A stretch of 64,000 nucleotides of DNA from Lentisphaerae bacterium WC36 (GTDB taxonomy: Bacteria; Verrucomicrobiota; Lentisphaeria; Victivallales; SZUA-371), in assembly GCA_020683205.1 (NCBI GenBank), contig CP085689.1:2294001-2358000 (forward strand), in the 5' to 3' direction. The position numbers were made by a program, and so were the translations under genes. A model generated the notes under the pieces. The model worked only from the letters and a program-made list of their open reading frames with translations. It did not search any database and was not told the DNA's origin. Below, piece after piece: positions 17,916 through 27,028 of this stretch; positions within the stretch are counted from its first letter, which is position 1; every line of letters begins with the position of its first letter.

Positions 17916-18805
17916 AGTACTGGTACCTCCGCAACCAAACAGAAAACCTCTTCATTACTTGAAGTATAATCATCGAATTTTATAAAATAACTAGGTTGTA
18001 GCTCGCTAGTGTAATTAGGAAGGTGAGTAAATTTAAACTCGACAACTTCTGTTAAACTTGGTTTACTACCCTCCCACCAACCTAAAGGAGAATTGTATTC
18101 ACCGATGATATATTTATTGAGAAATGGTTCAAAATATAAATATTTACTATACATAACATTTATAACAATAGAATTATTAACACTCTGCAAATAAATTTTT
18201 TCATTAAATGAATCAAGGTCTGAAGTAAAATTAATATTACGTGCAATAGTAAATTTTTTCACTCCCACAATTATTTTTTTAGCGTTAGTTGCTGAACTAT
18301 AAACTCCATAAAGTTTATCATCTTCGTTTTGTAAACAGTCATTAAATTCAACACTAAGTGTAATTATTTCATTGCCATAATAACTCTTTAAGTTAGTTGC
18401 AAAATAATCGCTTGTTCCAAGATATAACCATGCGTTTTCTACTGCTGAACTGCTATTTACATAACGTGGACGTGGCGCAATATTAAATGGCTCTTGTGTT
18501 AAAATATAACATTCAAAATCAACGCTATAATAGTAAAAATAGTTATTATCGGTAAATGCCAAATAATTATTTACTAAGTAGTAGCACTCCTGTAAAAAAT
18601 AATTACTAGAATTATAGCTAAACTGAACTTGTAAAAAGTTTTTACTTGTCGTCAAATAATATTTTTTTATACCACTTTCTGCATTTGTTAAGCAACGGTA
18701 TAGACCATTTTTTAATAATTCACTATATGGTTTTTTGCTCCAATAATAATCGTGAGTTTGATATTCACAGTGCATTAGGGTGTCGTTTAAATTATCAAAA
18801 TACAT
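17906..18805 (-). CDS. Tail tip protein of unknown function
   Basis: 299 residues, very rich in Tyr, Asn and Ser, without recognised domains. Composition resembles that of the following gene, and the two may be adjacent parts of the same baseplate or fibre layer. Its start overlaps the upstream stop by one base, indicating translational coupling. Confidence 0.6.
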   Translation of the reverse strand: MYFDNLNDTLMHCEYQTHDYYWSKKPYSELLKNGLYRCLTNAESGIKKYYLTTSKNFLQVQFSYNSSNYFLQECYYLVNNYLAFTDNNYFYYYSVDFECYILTQEPFNIAPRPRYVNSSSAVENAWLYLGTSDYFATNLKSYYGNEIITLSVEFNDCLQNEDDKLYGVYSSATNAKKIIVGVKKFTIARNINFTSDLDSFNEKIYLQSVNNSIVINVMYSKYLYFEPFLNKYIIGEYNSPLGWWEGSKPSLTEVVEFKFTHLPNYTSELQPSYFIKFDDYTSSNEEVFCLVAEVPVLCN

Positions 18806-19554
18806 TATTGCTCCTCACTAGAATTTAATTCAATAATATTTTCGACTTTTATTAAACTTCGATGCGCTAGGATTTTTTGGCCAGCGCTTAATTTATAACC
18901 ACGATTAGCCGTTGGTAGAATTAATAATTCAACTGCACTAATTTCATTATCATAGCCATTTTCATAAACATTGACTTTATAAGAAAATTCACTTTCTTCA
19001 GCAACAATTTCACATAATACAGTTGAGCTCGCTACTTTATTATTGATAATACAGTAACTTTGCGAACTATTGTCTGAATTTATAATTGAAAATTTCAACT
19101 GGTCATTCTTTGTAAAGCTGCTGTAATCACTATTTATTTTTGAAATTCCAGCGATACAAACTTGTGACGAAAGTTTTTCTTTGGTAACTGTTTCTTGTAA
19201 CACGCCAATAATTGTTCTACTATCTCGTAAATCATCAATTGTTGCTCGACGCACATACACTTTCGAAGGGACAAGATCTTGACTTGTATCTTCTCCGTAA
19301 TAACCTAATGCTTTATTAACTATCGCTACTAGGCTATATTCAAAACAAACATTGTTTTGATCGAGTGTGGTAAATTGATAGTAACAGTCAATAATATTGT
19401 TATTGTTTGCGTTGATTTCATCGTCAACTTCTTCTACTAGCAGTAAATTATGTTTATTATTTCGATGAATTTCGGCAACTTCAAGTAATAAATTCCATGT
19501 TTCTGCATCAATAGTAAAATTATCACCATTATTTTGAGGTTGAAATATACTCAT
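18805..19554 (-). CDS. Tail protein of unknown function
   Basis: 249 residues, not recognised. A helical N-terminus (about 1-50) is followed by a strand-rich part ('YYQFTTLDQNNVCFEYSLVA' region). Overlaps by 4 bases with the upstream tail gene and by 1 base with the downstream one. Placed after the tape measure and its adjacent tail protein, it probably forms part of the tail tip. Confidence 0.6.
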   Translation of the reverse strand: MSIFQPQNNGDNFTIDAETWNLLLEVAEIHRNNKHNLLLVEEVDDEINANNNNIIDCYYQFTTLDQNNVCFEYSLVAIVNKALGYYGEDTSQDLVPSKVYVRRATIDDLRDSRTIIGVLQETVTKEKLSSQVCIAGISKINSDYSSFTKNDQLKFSIINSDNSSQSYCIINNKVASSTVLCEIVAEESEFSYKVNVYENGYDNEISAVELLILPTANRGYKLSAGQKILAHRSLIKVENIIELNSSEEQ

Positions 19555-20435
19555 ACGACCCCCAACATATTTAAGTCTTCATCATTATAAATACGCTCTA
19601 AATGCGCTCTAGCTACAGCTTCATGCTCAACACCATCAGCTGTTACTATTTTTTTATATTCATACCATAAAAAATCATGACCATATTTGCGTAAAATATG
19701 TATGTTTTGTTGCTGATTATCTTCTGTAATTGCCGGAATTAATAAGTTTGCTTGATTTGGCGAATAAACGAAACTAAAATTAATGCGCCACGGTGCTTTG
19801 CTACTGTCATGAGTCCGAGTGCCATTTACTCCAGTAAATAAAATTTCGCCCCGCTCATAGCCTAAAAATGGTTTGTTATTTATGCAAAAATAACAAGTTG
19901 CGAGCTTTTTAATATAATTTTCATCAACAAAACTATCAGAAAAATAACACGTTTTATTAATAGAAAGTTTACCTGTTTGCATCTCAATACCGCTAGCTTT
20001 GCCATTTTTAATATTTATCAAGCCGCCATAAGGATCATGTTTTTGAAAGTTGGAAAACTCTTTTTCGCTAAGTAGTTTTTCGCTTGGGCTAAATGTACCA
20101 AGATGTTTAAGGCTTTTTTTCATAACCACTCGTTGTCCTACCACAGTAAAAGTATCTTCGCTTTTTGGTAAATTATTATCATCTAAATTACTATTTATTT
20201 TATCGTAATCATAATTTGCATCAATTTCCCACGCTGAATCATTGACTCTTTTGACAATTTCAATATCTGATAAATATAAATTCTGATGTGTTTTTGATAC
20301 GGTCTGATAGGCAAAATTTAATGCATTTTCCTCGCTACTTGCATCGCTAACTAAATAAGAGATACTCACGCCATTAAGATCTCCATCACTATTTATACTA
20401 CCATTATTTGCTTTATAAAATGGTTCTATTTTCAT
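19551..20435 (-). CDS. Conserved tail protein downstream of the tape measure
   Basis: 294 residues. The blocks 'LKHLGTFSPSE', 'YGGLINIKNGKASGIEM', 'FLGYERGEILFTGVNGTR' and 'WRINFSFVYSPN' match the layout of a tail protein that I know from planctomycete prophages ('...AAGEVLFLGASG...'). Its function is unknown, but it always follows the tape measure gene in that setting. The gene follows the tape measure stop by 2 bases. Confidence 0.65.
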   Translation of the reverse strand: MKIEPFYKANNGSINSDGDLNGVSISYLVSDASSEENALNFAYQTVSKTHQNLYLSDIEIVKRVNDSAWEIDANYDYDKINSNLDDNNLPKSEDTFTVVGQRVVMKKSLKHLGTFSPSEKLLSEKEFSNFQKHDPYGGLINIKNGKASGIEMQTGKLSINKTCYFSDSFVDENYIKKLATCYFCINNKPFLGYERGEILFTGVNGTRTHDSSKAPWRINFSFVYSPNQANLLIPAITEDNQQQNIHILRKYGHDFLWYEYKKIVTADGVEHEAVARAHLERIYNDEDLNMLGVV

Positions 20436-20437
20436 TT

Positions 20438-23400
20438 TTATTTGCCTCCAAACTTAAGTGCATTTTTACGATTTTGCTGTAATATTTTCTTCGTATTGTT
20501 TGCAATCTCACTATTTGTATCAGCTATTTTTTTTTGTAAATTACTTCCAGCACCTGCGGCAAGAATTTTTAATTGTGCCACGCTAGTACTACCTGCTGGG
20601 GCAACGACATCTTGTACTTTCTTTTGAGTTTGCTGCATTAATGATGCAAGGGTGCGTTTTAAATAATCTTTCTTACTGTTGCTTTGATAATATTCTGCTT
20701 TTGCCTTATCTATTTTTTTTTGATCATCAGTTGCACCGCTATTATCTTTAACAGCCTTTTGCCAGGCTTTATCTAATTGAGCAGTTTTTTTTGTAACACT
20801 TTGAAGTAATTTATTTATCATGTCACGAGCGCTAGTTAATTTGCCATTATCAACAAAAAGCTTTATTTTAGCATTTAATTGTTCTCGATATTGATTTTCT
20901 TGACGATTTTTTTCCATCAAATTATAATCATTTTGCGCCTGCTCAACAATAGAGCGTTTACGCTCTTTTTCCATAGCGGTTAACTTGCGTTGTTCTTCTG
21001 CGGTTTTTTGTAGTTTCTTTTGATATTCAGTTTCGGCTTTTTGTTTATTTTTTACATAAAGCGCAGCATGACTAGTTTGTAAATTTTTAGCATTAATTAA
21101 TTCTTTATTTGCCGCATGGTAACTATTAAAATCTTGCTTTTTAGCGGCTAAATTCATCTTTTGTTGTGCTAAAGAAACTGATTTTTTAATAATTTCTTGC
21201 TCTTTACGGTACAACTTAGTAAGATCATCAATTCTTTTTTGATGTTCTGAAAGCTGCGCTCTACGCATATTTTCAACTATTTTAGCTTTCTCTTTAGCGT
21301 GTTTTTTTACCTCTTCATTTGCTTTACGTAACGTTTCTTGCTCTTCAGCGAATAACTGTTCATTGCTTTTAGCATCTTGACCAGCTATTAATGCCTTTTT
21401 TTTGCCTAGATCAGCACCATTATTGCTATTTAATATTTTTTGTTCTTTTTGTAATTTTTGTAATTTACTGCTGACCTCATTAACTTTGCCTTGTAGTTCT
21501 TTCAATCGCGCCATGTCATCAGCAGAAATTTTATCATAAATTCCAAATCCTAAATTTTGTCGCAACCAACTACCTTTAGAAATTGCTTTGATTTCATCAT
21601 GTGCTTGAGAATATTGTATTTTTAATTCTTCTATAGCTTTATTATTGGCGTGTTTTGCCATTGCTAACTGTTTATTAACAAAAATATTTTCACTGCCATT
21701 GCGGACCGTAAATTTCTTGGTTGTTTGGTCAAAAGCGATACCAATATCACCATATTTTTGTTGTAGTTCATCAAGAGCTTTTGCCGTTTCTTTGATGGTT
21801 TTTGAATCAAAAACATTACCATTGCTTGCAACTTGCAATACTCTCTGATACTTAAAACTATCATCTTTGCGGTCATTTTGTGCTTTTTCATGAAGTTTTT
21901 GCATATGATCATTAAATTCAGTCGCTTCAATATTTAATTGTCCCATTTTATAAGCTAATAACCCAATAACCGCTGTTACAGCTACAAATGTTGCCGCAAT
22001 CGGATGCGCGCAAACAGCACTAAATGCACCACTAACTGCTAAGGTACTAACTGCTAAAGATTTTTGTGCTAAATTTAATGTTAGCGTTGCCCCGCTACTT
22101 GCTGCTGTTGCCACGGTATGACGAACTGTTGCTAAAGAAAGAGCATTCTTTAAAGTTATACCAAAGGTGGCTAATCTATTACTTGTTGCTGTTGCTAAAT
22201 TTGCAAGCTTTGCTTTGACCATCGCTGTATTTTGCGCCAATGAAAAGCTTTTAGTCGAATTTAAAAGCTTGCGCTGATTATTATCTAGCAGTAACATTTT
22301 TAAAGCCCATTGATTAACCTTACTATTTGGCGCTAAATGCCATAACTTTAAATATTGTTCAGTTATTTTTGTCAATCTTTTTTGCGCTAAAATATTGCTT
22401 TTTATAATTTTTTGCTTTTTTGCAAAACCACCAATTCCTGAAAAATTGCCACCAGGTATTTTTTGAGCAGCTTTTAAATCTGCTAAACGTTTAATATTAT
22501 CAATAAGAGTACTATAATTACTGCTCATTGCTTGCAAAAATTTACTATTTACTGCAAATTTATTAGTAACTAAAGAAATATTTTTACTAGCAATTTGCAA
22601 AGTAGTACTTAAAACATTAATAACTCCATGTGTGATTTTCACCGCTCCGCCAGTCGATAGTGCCACTGCCCCAAAAAGTGCAAAAGCAGCGGCTCCTTGT
22701 GTAAGAACAGCAACTAGATGTTGATTATTATTAATAAATTCAGTTGCTGCCGTTAAACTATTTTTAATCGAATCTATAAACTCACTACCGCTGTAATTGC
22801 TAACTATTTCGCTAAATTTATTACCAAATCCTTCTAAAGCACTGTATGCTAAACGTAAACTACCACCAATACCAGCATCCATATTTTTTGCTGTGCGCTC
22901 GGCTTCACCATTAATAGTTCGTAACTTTTTGAAAAAGTTTTCTAACTGTTCATTATTCTCCGCCAATGTTAAACCTGCTAATGAGCCACGTACATCAAAA
23001 ATATCTTCAGCAAACGAAATTTTTTCAGCTGTTTTCATATTGCTCATTGCGTGTGATAAATCGCGGAAAATATCAGCCATTTTGCGTAAATTTTTATTAC
23101 TGTCAAGCGTCTCAACGCCAATTGTGCGCAACTTCTTTTGAATTGAAACTTTAGCAAAATTCATATAAGCTTTACGTAATGCGGTACCTGCGATGCTTCC
23201 TTTAATACCAAAATTAGCCAATGTCCCAATTGCCGCCGCAACATCCCGAATATTTTCACCTGCGGCGCTGGCTTGTGGTCCAGCCATCTTTAAACTTTCA
23301 AAAAGATCGGTTAAAGTTTGACTTGAGCCATTTGCCGTCACCGTTAAAATATCGGTAACTTTGCTCATATCTTGAGCTTCAATTTTAAAAATACGCATAC

Positions 23401-23854
23401 TATTTGCGGCAATATCACTTGCTTCAGCTAAATCTGTACCTGTTGCACGTGCTAAATTTAACACGTGCTCAATACTATTAGTAATCTCGTCGCCACTAAA
23501 ACCCATTCGTCCAAGCGCAACCATCGCCGCTGCGACCTGTTGAGCTGTAAAACTAGTCGTACGTCCTAAAACTTTGGCTCTTCTACTTAATTTTTCAAAC
23601 TCTGCTCCAGTAGCCTTGGTCACGGCTTGCACTAAGCGCATATTATCATCAAAGTTAGCAAAATGCTTGGTCGCCAACACAAATGGAGTCCCAACCATTG
23701 CCCCAAAAATTAACATCTCACGACCAATACTTTGCACACTAGCCGCAAAATTACGCAATTTTGCTTGAGCATTGCGTAAATCTTTACTCAATTTGCTATC
23801 ATTGGCGGCAATTTCAACATAGGCACGCCCTGCTCTGATATTACTAGCACTCAT
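20438..23854 (-). CDS. Tail tape measure protein (TP901 core family)
   Basis: At 1138 residues it is the longest phage gene here. Residues about 60-300 match the TP901 tape measure core ('LGRMGFSGDEITNSIEHVLNL' region). Hydrophobic stretches lie near 375-405 and 605-630 and long Lys/Gln/Glu-rich coiled coils in the C-terminal half (about 700-1050). It sets tail length and passes through the membrane at injection. Preceded by the chaperone pair, as in other siphophages. Confidence 0.9.
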   Translation of the reverse strand: MSASNIRAGRAYVEIAANDSKLSKDLRNAQAKLRNFAASVQSIGREMLIFGAMVGTPFVLATKHFANFDDNMRLVQAVTKATGAEFEKLSRRAKVLGRTTSFTAQQVAAAMVALGRMGFSGDEITNSIEHVLNLARATGTDLAEASDIAANSMRIFKIEAQDMSKVTDILTVTANGSSQTLTDLFESLKMAGPQASAAGENIRDVAAAIGTLANFGIKGSIAGTALRKAYMNFAKVSIQKKLRTIGVETLDSNKNLRKMADIFRDLSHAMSNMKTAEKISFAEDIFDVRGSLAGLTLAENNEQLENFFKKLRTINGEAERTAKNMDAGIGGSLRLAYSALEGFGNKFSEIVSNYSGSEFIDSIKNSLTAATEFINNNQHLVAVLTQGAAAFALFGAVALSTGGAVKITHGVINVLSTTLQIASKNISLVTNKFAVNSKFLQAMSSNYSTLIDNIKRLADLKAAQKIPGGNFSGIGGFAKKQKIIKSNILAQKRLTKITEQYLKLWHLAPNSKVNQWALKMLLLDNNQRKLLNSTKSFSLAQNTAMVKAKLANLATATSNRLATFGITLKNALSLATVRHTVATAASSGATLTLNLAQKSLAVSTLAVSGAFSAVCAHPIAATFVAVTAVIGLLAYKMGQLNIEATEFNDHMQKLHEKAQNDRKDDSFKYQRVLQVASNGNVFDSKTIKETAKALDELQQKYGDIGIAFDQTTKKFTVRNGSENIFVNKQLAMAKHANNKAIEELKIQYSQAHDEIKAISKGSWLRQNLGFGIYDKISADDMARLKELQGKVNEVSSKLQKLQKEQKILNSNNGADLGKKKALIAGQDAKSNEQLFAEEQETLRKANEEVKKHAKEKAKIVENMRRAQLSEHQKRIDDLTKLYRKEQEIIKKSVSLAQQKMNLAAKKQDFNSYHAANKELINAKNLQTSHAALYVKNKQKAETEYQKKLQKTAEEQRKLTAMEKERKRSIVEQAQNDYNLMEKNRQENQYREQLNAKIKLFVDNGKLTSARDMINKLLQSVTKKTAQLDKAWQKAVKDNSGATDDQKKIDKAKAEYYQSNSKKDYLKRTLASLMQQTQKKVQDVVAPAGSTSVAQLKILAAGAGSNLQKKIADTNSEIANNTKKILQQNRKNALKFGGK

Positions 23855-23876
23855 ATTTTAGTTTATTTTCCTTTTG

Positions 23877-24320
23877 TTAATCAATAAAAAAGCTTGCAAA
23901 TGTACTTGCATCGACATACTCAACTTCTTCACTACTTGCCAATGATTTTCTTGCTCGGTTGCTATATGGATTAAATGCGTCAAAATCAATGGCTTTATTA
24001 TTAGAACTGTCGCCACTAAATCCAAGCAACGCATTGTGCATAAATGCCAAAATTGCACTGCTTTGGCTCCAGTCATGATTTTGTTTGGCATATGCCATAT
24101 TATGGAGTTGACGAAAAGTTAAGCTTGCTACTTCAACGACTCCTATAATTCCAGACAGTTGCGAAATTATTTCTTCAAACTCTCGGTATTCGTTGATTTG
24201 GAATCGACCGGATTCGTTAGTGTCATTGCCGTATTCATGCTCTTTTGAAACTCCGTTGACTCCATCATCTTTTGAACCTCTTGTTGAGCAGTGCGACTTG
24301 CTTGAATCACCGTCTTGCAA
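23877..24320 (-). CDS. Tail assembly chaperone, downstream frame (T-type)
   Basis: An open frame of up to 147 codons with no ATG at its start (only TTG at 24320). It overlaps the upstream chaperone gene by 154 bases in the minus-one frame and ends 23 bases before the tape measure start. This is the arrangement of lambda G/GT, where the second frame is reached by a -1 ribosomal frameshift. No perfect X-XXY-YYZ heptamer is obvious in the overlap; TTTGAAG near the end of the first frame is the nearest. Protein content: 'REFEEIISQLSGIIGVVEVA' region helical, then 'LTFRQLHNMAYAKQNHDW'. Confidence 0.6.
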   Translation of the reverse strand: MQDGDSSKSHCSTRGSKDDGVNGVSKEHEYGNDTNESGRFQINEYREFEEIISQLSGIIGVVEVASLTFRQLHNMAYAKQNHDWSQSSAILAFMHNALLGFSGDSSNNKAIDFDAFNPYSNRARKSLASSEEVEYVDASTFASFFID

Positions 24321-24715
24321 TACACTGCCTTGGTCTTTGGGAAAAAGTCAATTAATTCATCAATAAGAGCATGGAATGCCGTATCAATAATTTTCCCATC
24401 TAAACGGTTAGCAAATTCTTCAGCAGTTACACTATTTTCTGCTGCTTGTTGAGAACAAAGCACATAAAGCGTATCAACTAGCAAAATAATATCGTTACTT
24501 AGTTGCGTTAAAACATCCTCATTTAAGCTTTTTTGTAATTGCTCAATGCTTAAATTTGTAATATTTTCATCGTCAAGAGCATTGGTAATGTTTTCTTGTG
24601 GCGGTGCCATTAAGTTATTTAGATCTAAATTGCATTTATCACGCACGGCACGCAAAGTGCCGATTGTGATTGAAATTTGCCATTCAGTATTTTTTTTATC
24701 TTTAAAAGTGCGCAT
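24167..24715 (-). CDS. Tail assembly chaperone, upstream frame (G-type)
   Basis: 182 residues. The N-terminus 'MRTFKDKKNTEWQISITIGT' followed by 'LRAVRDKCNLDLNNL' is typical of the G-type tail assembly chaperones in planctomycete-like prophages. The C-terminal part is helical. It lies between the tail tube and tape measure genes, the canonical position. Its last 154 bases overlap a -1 frame that would give a longer GT product. Confidence 0.65.
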   Translation of the reverse strand: MRTFKDKKNTEWQISITIGTLRAVRDKCNLDLNNLMAPPQENITNALDDENITNLSIEQLQKSLNEDVLTQLSNDIILLVDTLYVLCSQQAAENSVTAEEFANRLDGKIIDTAFHALIDELIDFFPKTKAVYCKTVIQASRTAQQEVQKMMESTEFQKSMNTAMTLTNPVDSKSTNTESLKK

Positions 24716-24724
24716 AATTTATTT

Positions 24725-25144
24725 TTATCCTTGAGCATAAACTTGTACTGGAGGTCGGCTTGGCGATGGCTTTAAACTTGTATCATAGCTAATTTTGCCG
24801 TCAAGATCTTGGCTCTCGTCCATCTTTTCAACATACCAATCACCATCAACACCATTACCATCACCATCGTCAGCAAATGCAGCAATTGCCGTTCCTGCTT
24901 CATAGGCATTTTGCACCTTTTTAAAATTTTCATCACTCAAATCTTTCAGTAAAGAAAAATCCATGCTACAATCTTTTAGCCCTGGGATATAAGTTTTACT
25001 GCCATTATTACCACGAGTTGTTACATCAAGCATTTCACGACTTGAATTTACTTTTACTTCAGTAACGCTCGCAATTCCGTCACCTGTTGGCTTTGTGCCA
25101 GCATCTCCAATACGAAGTTGACATTTAAATGCTTTGGTTGCCAT
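24725..25144 (-). CDS. Major tail tube protein
   Basis: 139 residues with the tail-tube pattern of TP901-1-like phages: 'VTEVKVNSSREMLDVTTRG', then 'KTYIPGLKDCSMDFSLL', then 'AIAAFADDGDG' in the middle. Short strands of this type form the stacked hexameric tube. It directly precedes the chaperone pair. Confidence 0.8.
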   Translation of the reverse strand: MATKAFKCQLRIGDAGTKPTGDGIASVTEVKVNSSREMLDVTTRGNNGSKTYIPGLKDCSMDFSLLKDLSDENFKKVQNAYEAGTAIAAFADDGDGNGVDGDWYVEKMDESQDLDGKISYDTSLKPSPSRPPVQVYAQG

Positions 25145-25195
25145 TGTTCATTTTCTCCAATCTAATTAGGGTTAATATTATTTTTTAATTTTTTT

Positions 25196-25772
25196 TTAAC
25201 GACACGCTTGAGCCCAAATTTGCGCAATTTTCGGCACGCTTTTATATAAACCTGTACTCATAAAAGGACGGCGTGGATAATGTGCCGTTTTGCGTTGAGC
25301 ATTTACCACATATTTTTGATGCAAATTATTTGCTTTAGCGGCTTGCCTTATTGTTAATATTTTTGTATAAACTAATTTGTCATTTTCGTAGCGAATTGGA
25401 CCAGTGCTTCCAACTTTGAATTTTTTTTTAGCAAGCATTTCACGATAACTATTTTTATGGCGAATGCCGCCAAATTCATGTAAAGCGCCAATATCACTAA
25501 TTAAATTAGCTGCTGGACCAATTACCACACTATCATTACTTACAGCAAAAAGAATGCTATTTTTTAAAGCTTTTGTGTGCGAGTATGGCGCCTGTCCGGG
25601 TAACGATTTTTTACGATATTTTTTCTTGGTGCGTGGTACTTTTATTAAATTTCGTACAACTCTTCGTAAATAAGCTCCACTACTGCGAAAAAAAGCGTTT
25701 TTCAGCACGTTTGATATGTTTTTTGACATTCATATCATTAAAATTTACTCGTACTTGATAGCTTGTTTTCAT
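25196..25772 (-). CDS. HK97 gp10-like tail completion protein, frameshifted at its start
   Basis: The long frame (25196-25729, 177 codons) contains 'PGQAPYSHTKALKNSILFAV' and 'IGALHEFGG', the pattern of gp10-like head-tail joining proteins. Its own first codons look wrong. An ATG at 25772, with GGAG 14 bases before it, opens another frame that reads a plausible Lys/Arg-rich start ('MKTSYQVRVNFNDMNVKK') and hits a stop right after a seven-T run. With six T the two join into one 191-residue protein. So either the run is miscounted, or the gene is damaged, or ribosomes slip there. Confidence 0.65.
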
Positions 25773-25783
25773 CGTAAAAATTA

Positions 25784-26242
25784 TTACTCCATGTCTTCGT
25801 AAAATTCAATTTTTAAATTTAAAGCACTAACAAACACTAAATCGGTACGCAAATCCTCAGTTGAATAACGTGGCGAATGCTCAACAGCTGTTACTGTTGC
25901 AAAATTTAACTCACTAGTTAATTGTCTATCTAGCAACAACTCTTTTAGGCTATCAATTGATGTTAAAATTTCTGTTACTTTGTTATGATTTGCTAACTCT
26001 TCTTTACGATTGCGATAATATTTTCCTAAGCTTTGACCAAAGCCAATGCTAATATTATGGGTGCAATGCTTTGAGTTACGCGTTATTTTTTGCTCTTCGA
26101 CATTGCTTGGCAAAACTAATATTTGCAATGAATTTAACGACTGAAAATCAAACTTAGGCGCATACTCAATTTTGGCACCTTCAAAGCCATTATCATGCAA
26201 AATTGCAATAATTTGTGCTGATACTTGCTCAATGCTAATCAT
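25784..26242 (-). CDS. Probable tail terminator protein
   Basis: 152 residues. The layout 'EYAPKFDFQSLNSLQILVLP', a helical middle with 'EEQKITRNSKHCTHNISIGF', and the ending 'YSTEDLRTDLVFVSALNLKI' agree with the minor tail/terminator protein found at this position in planctomycete-type prophages. It overlaps the upstream gene by 8 bases. Confidence 0.6.
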   Translation of the reverse strand: MISIEQVSAQIIAILHDNGFEGAKIEYAPKFDFQSLNSLQILVLPSNVEEQKITRNSKHCTHNISIGFGQSLGKYYRNRKEELANHNKVTEILTSIDSLKELLLDRQLTSELNFATVTAVEHSPRYSTEDLRTDLVFVSALNLKIEFYEDME

Positions 26243-26597
26243 TGGCGTTGCCCCCTCGTTTGGTGTGAACTCGTAAAATTAATTCACTATTGTCGCTATA
26301 ACGAAAACATGGCTCTTGATTAAATGAACTCACCTCAAAAAGTGTATTATCTTTTTTTATTGCATCGCCAATCTTTGGCAAACGAGCCAAACTAGCTGTT
26401 GCGATTAAAAAGTCTACACTGTTACTGTAGCGAGCAAAGTTACTGTAACTTTCATTATTAGTAAAAGTGCTTTTACCTCTGCGTGCCGTCACAATGCAGT
26501 TTGCCGTATTATCACAAAAAAGATACTCAACGCTTTCACCGCATAGCTCATTCATTTGGTCATTCAATATTTGCATATTTTCGCTAAAAATATTCAT
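26235..26597 (-). CDS. Probable head closure (head-tail connector) protein
   Basis: 120 residues, beta-rich. The middle 'SNSVDFLIATASLARLPKIG' followed by 'DAIKKDNTLFEVSS' and the ending 'SELILRVHTKR' match the small head-tail joining protein that stands between the decoration and terminator genes in related prophages. Assigned by pattern and position. Confidence 0.6.
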   Translation of the reverse strand: MNIFSENMQILNDQMNELCGESVEYLFCDNTANCIVTARRGKSTFTNNESYSNFARYSNSVDFLIATASLARLPKIGDAIKKDNTLFEVSSFNQEPCFRYSDNSELILRVHTKRGGNAND

Positions 26598-26615
26598 AAA
26601 TATTACCTCGGGTGC

Positions 26616-26957
26616 TTATTGCTTTAGCCACGCACGAACAACCTCTTCACCAACATCACTATCAGCTATAGCAAAGCCAAAGAAAATATTTTCACTAGCA
26701 TCGGTTGTTAGTTGATTTGCAGTTGCATCATAATAAAGTTTATCGCCAGTCGTTACGGCAATTGCCGTATCTTTGGTAACATCCCACACCCTGTTTGTTG
26801 CAAGTGCACCAAAATGATTTACTTTGATTGTGCCATCACTCACGCCAAGCATACTGCCTACTACTACGATTGAACCACAAATAACATCTTCATTAGTGCT
26901 ATTTAAGTAGTCAATTTTGCCGTCTTCATGCACAAATGTTGCAATTATATTACTCAT
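26616..26957 (-). CDS. DUF2190-type capsid decoration protein
   Basis: 113 residues. The pattern 'ICGSIVVVGSMLGVSDGTIK' followed by 'TAIAVTTGDKLYYDATANQL' and 'FFGFAIADS' is that of DUF2190, a trimeric capsid-decorating protein. It follows the capsid gene, separated by a strong hairpin. Confidence 0.75.
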   Translation of the reverse strand: MSNIIATFVHEDGKIDYLNSTNEDVICGSIVVVGSMLGVSDGTIKVNHFGALATNRVWDVTKDTAIAVTTGDKLYYDATANQLTTDASENIFFGFAIADSDVGEEVVRAWLKQ

Positions 26958-26979
26958 AATTTTTTATCCTCAAAAGTTA

Positions 26980-27014
26980 TTTTTAGCAGCAAAGAACTAC
27001 TTTGCTGCTAAAAA
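26980..27014. other. Strong 14-bp hairpin downstream of the capsid gene
   Basis: TTTTTAGCAGCAAA (26980-26993) pairs perfectly with its complement at 27001-27014 around a 7-base loop. It starts 15 bases after the capsid gene stop and ends 23 bases before the decoration gene start. The T-run lies inside the stem rather than after it, so it may stabilise or attenuate the late mRNA rather than terminate it. Confidence 0.6.
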
Positions 27015-27028
27015 GAGTTTATTTAATT

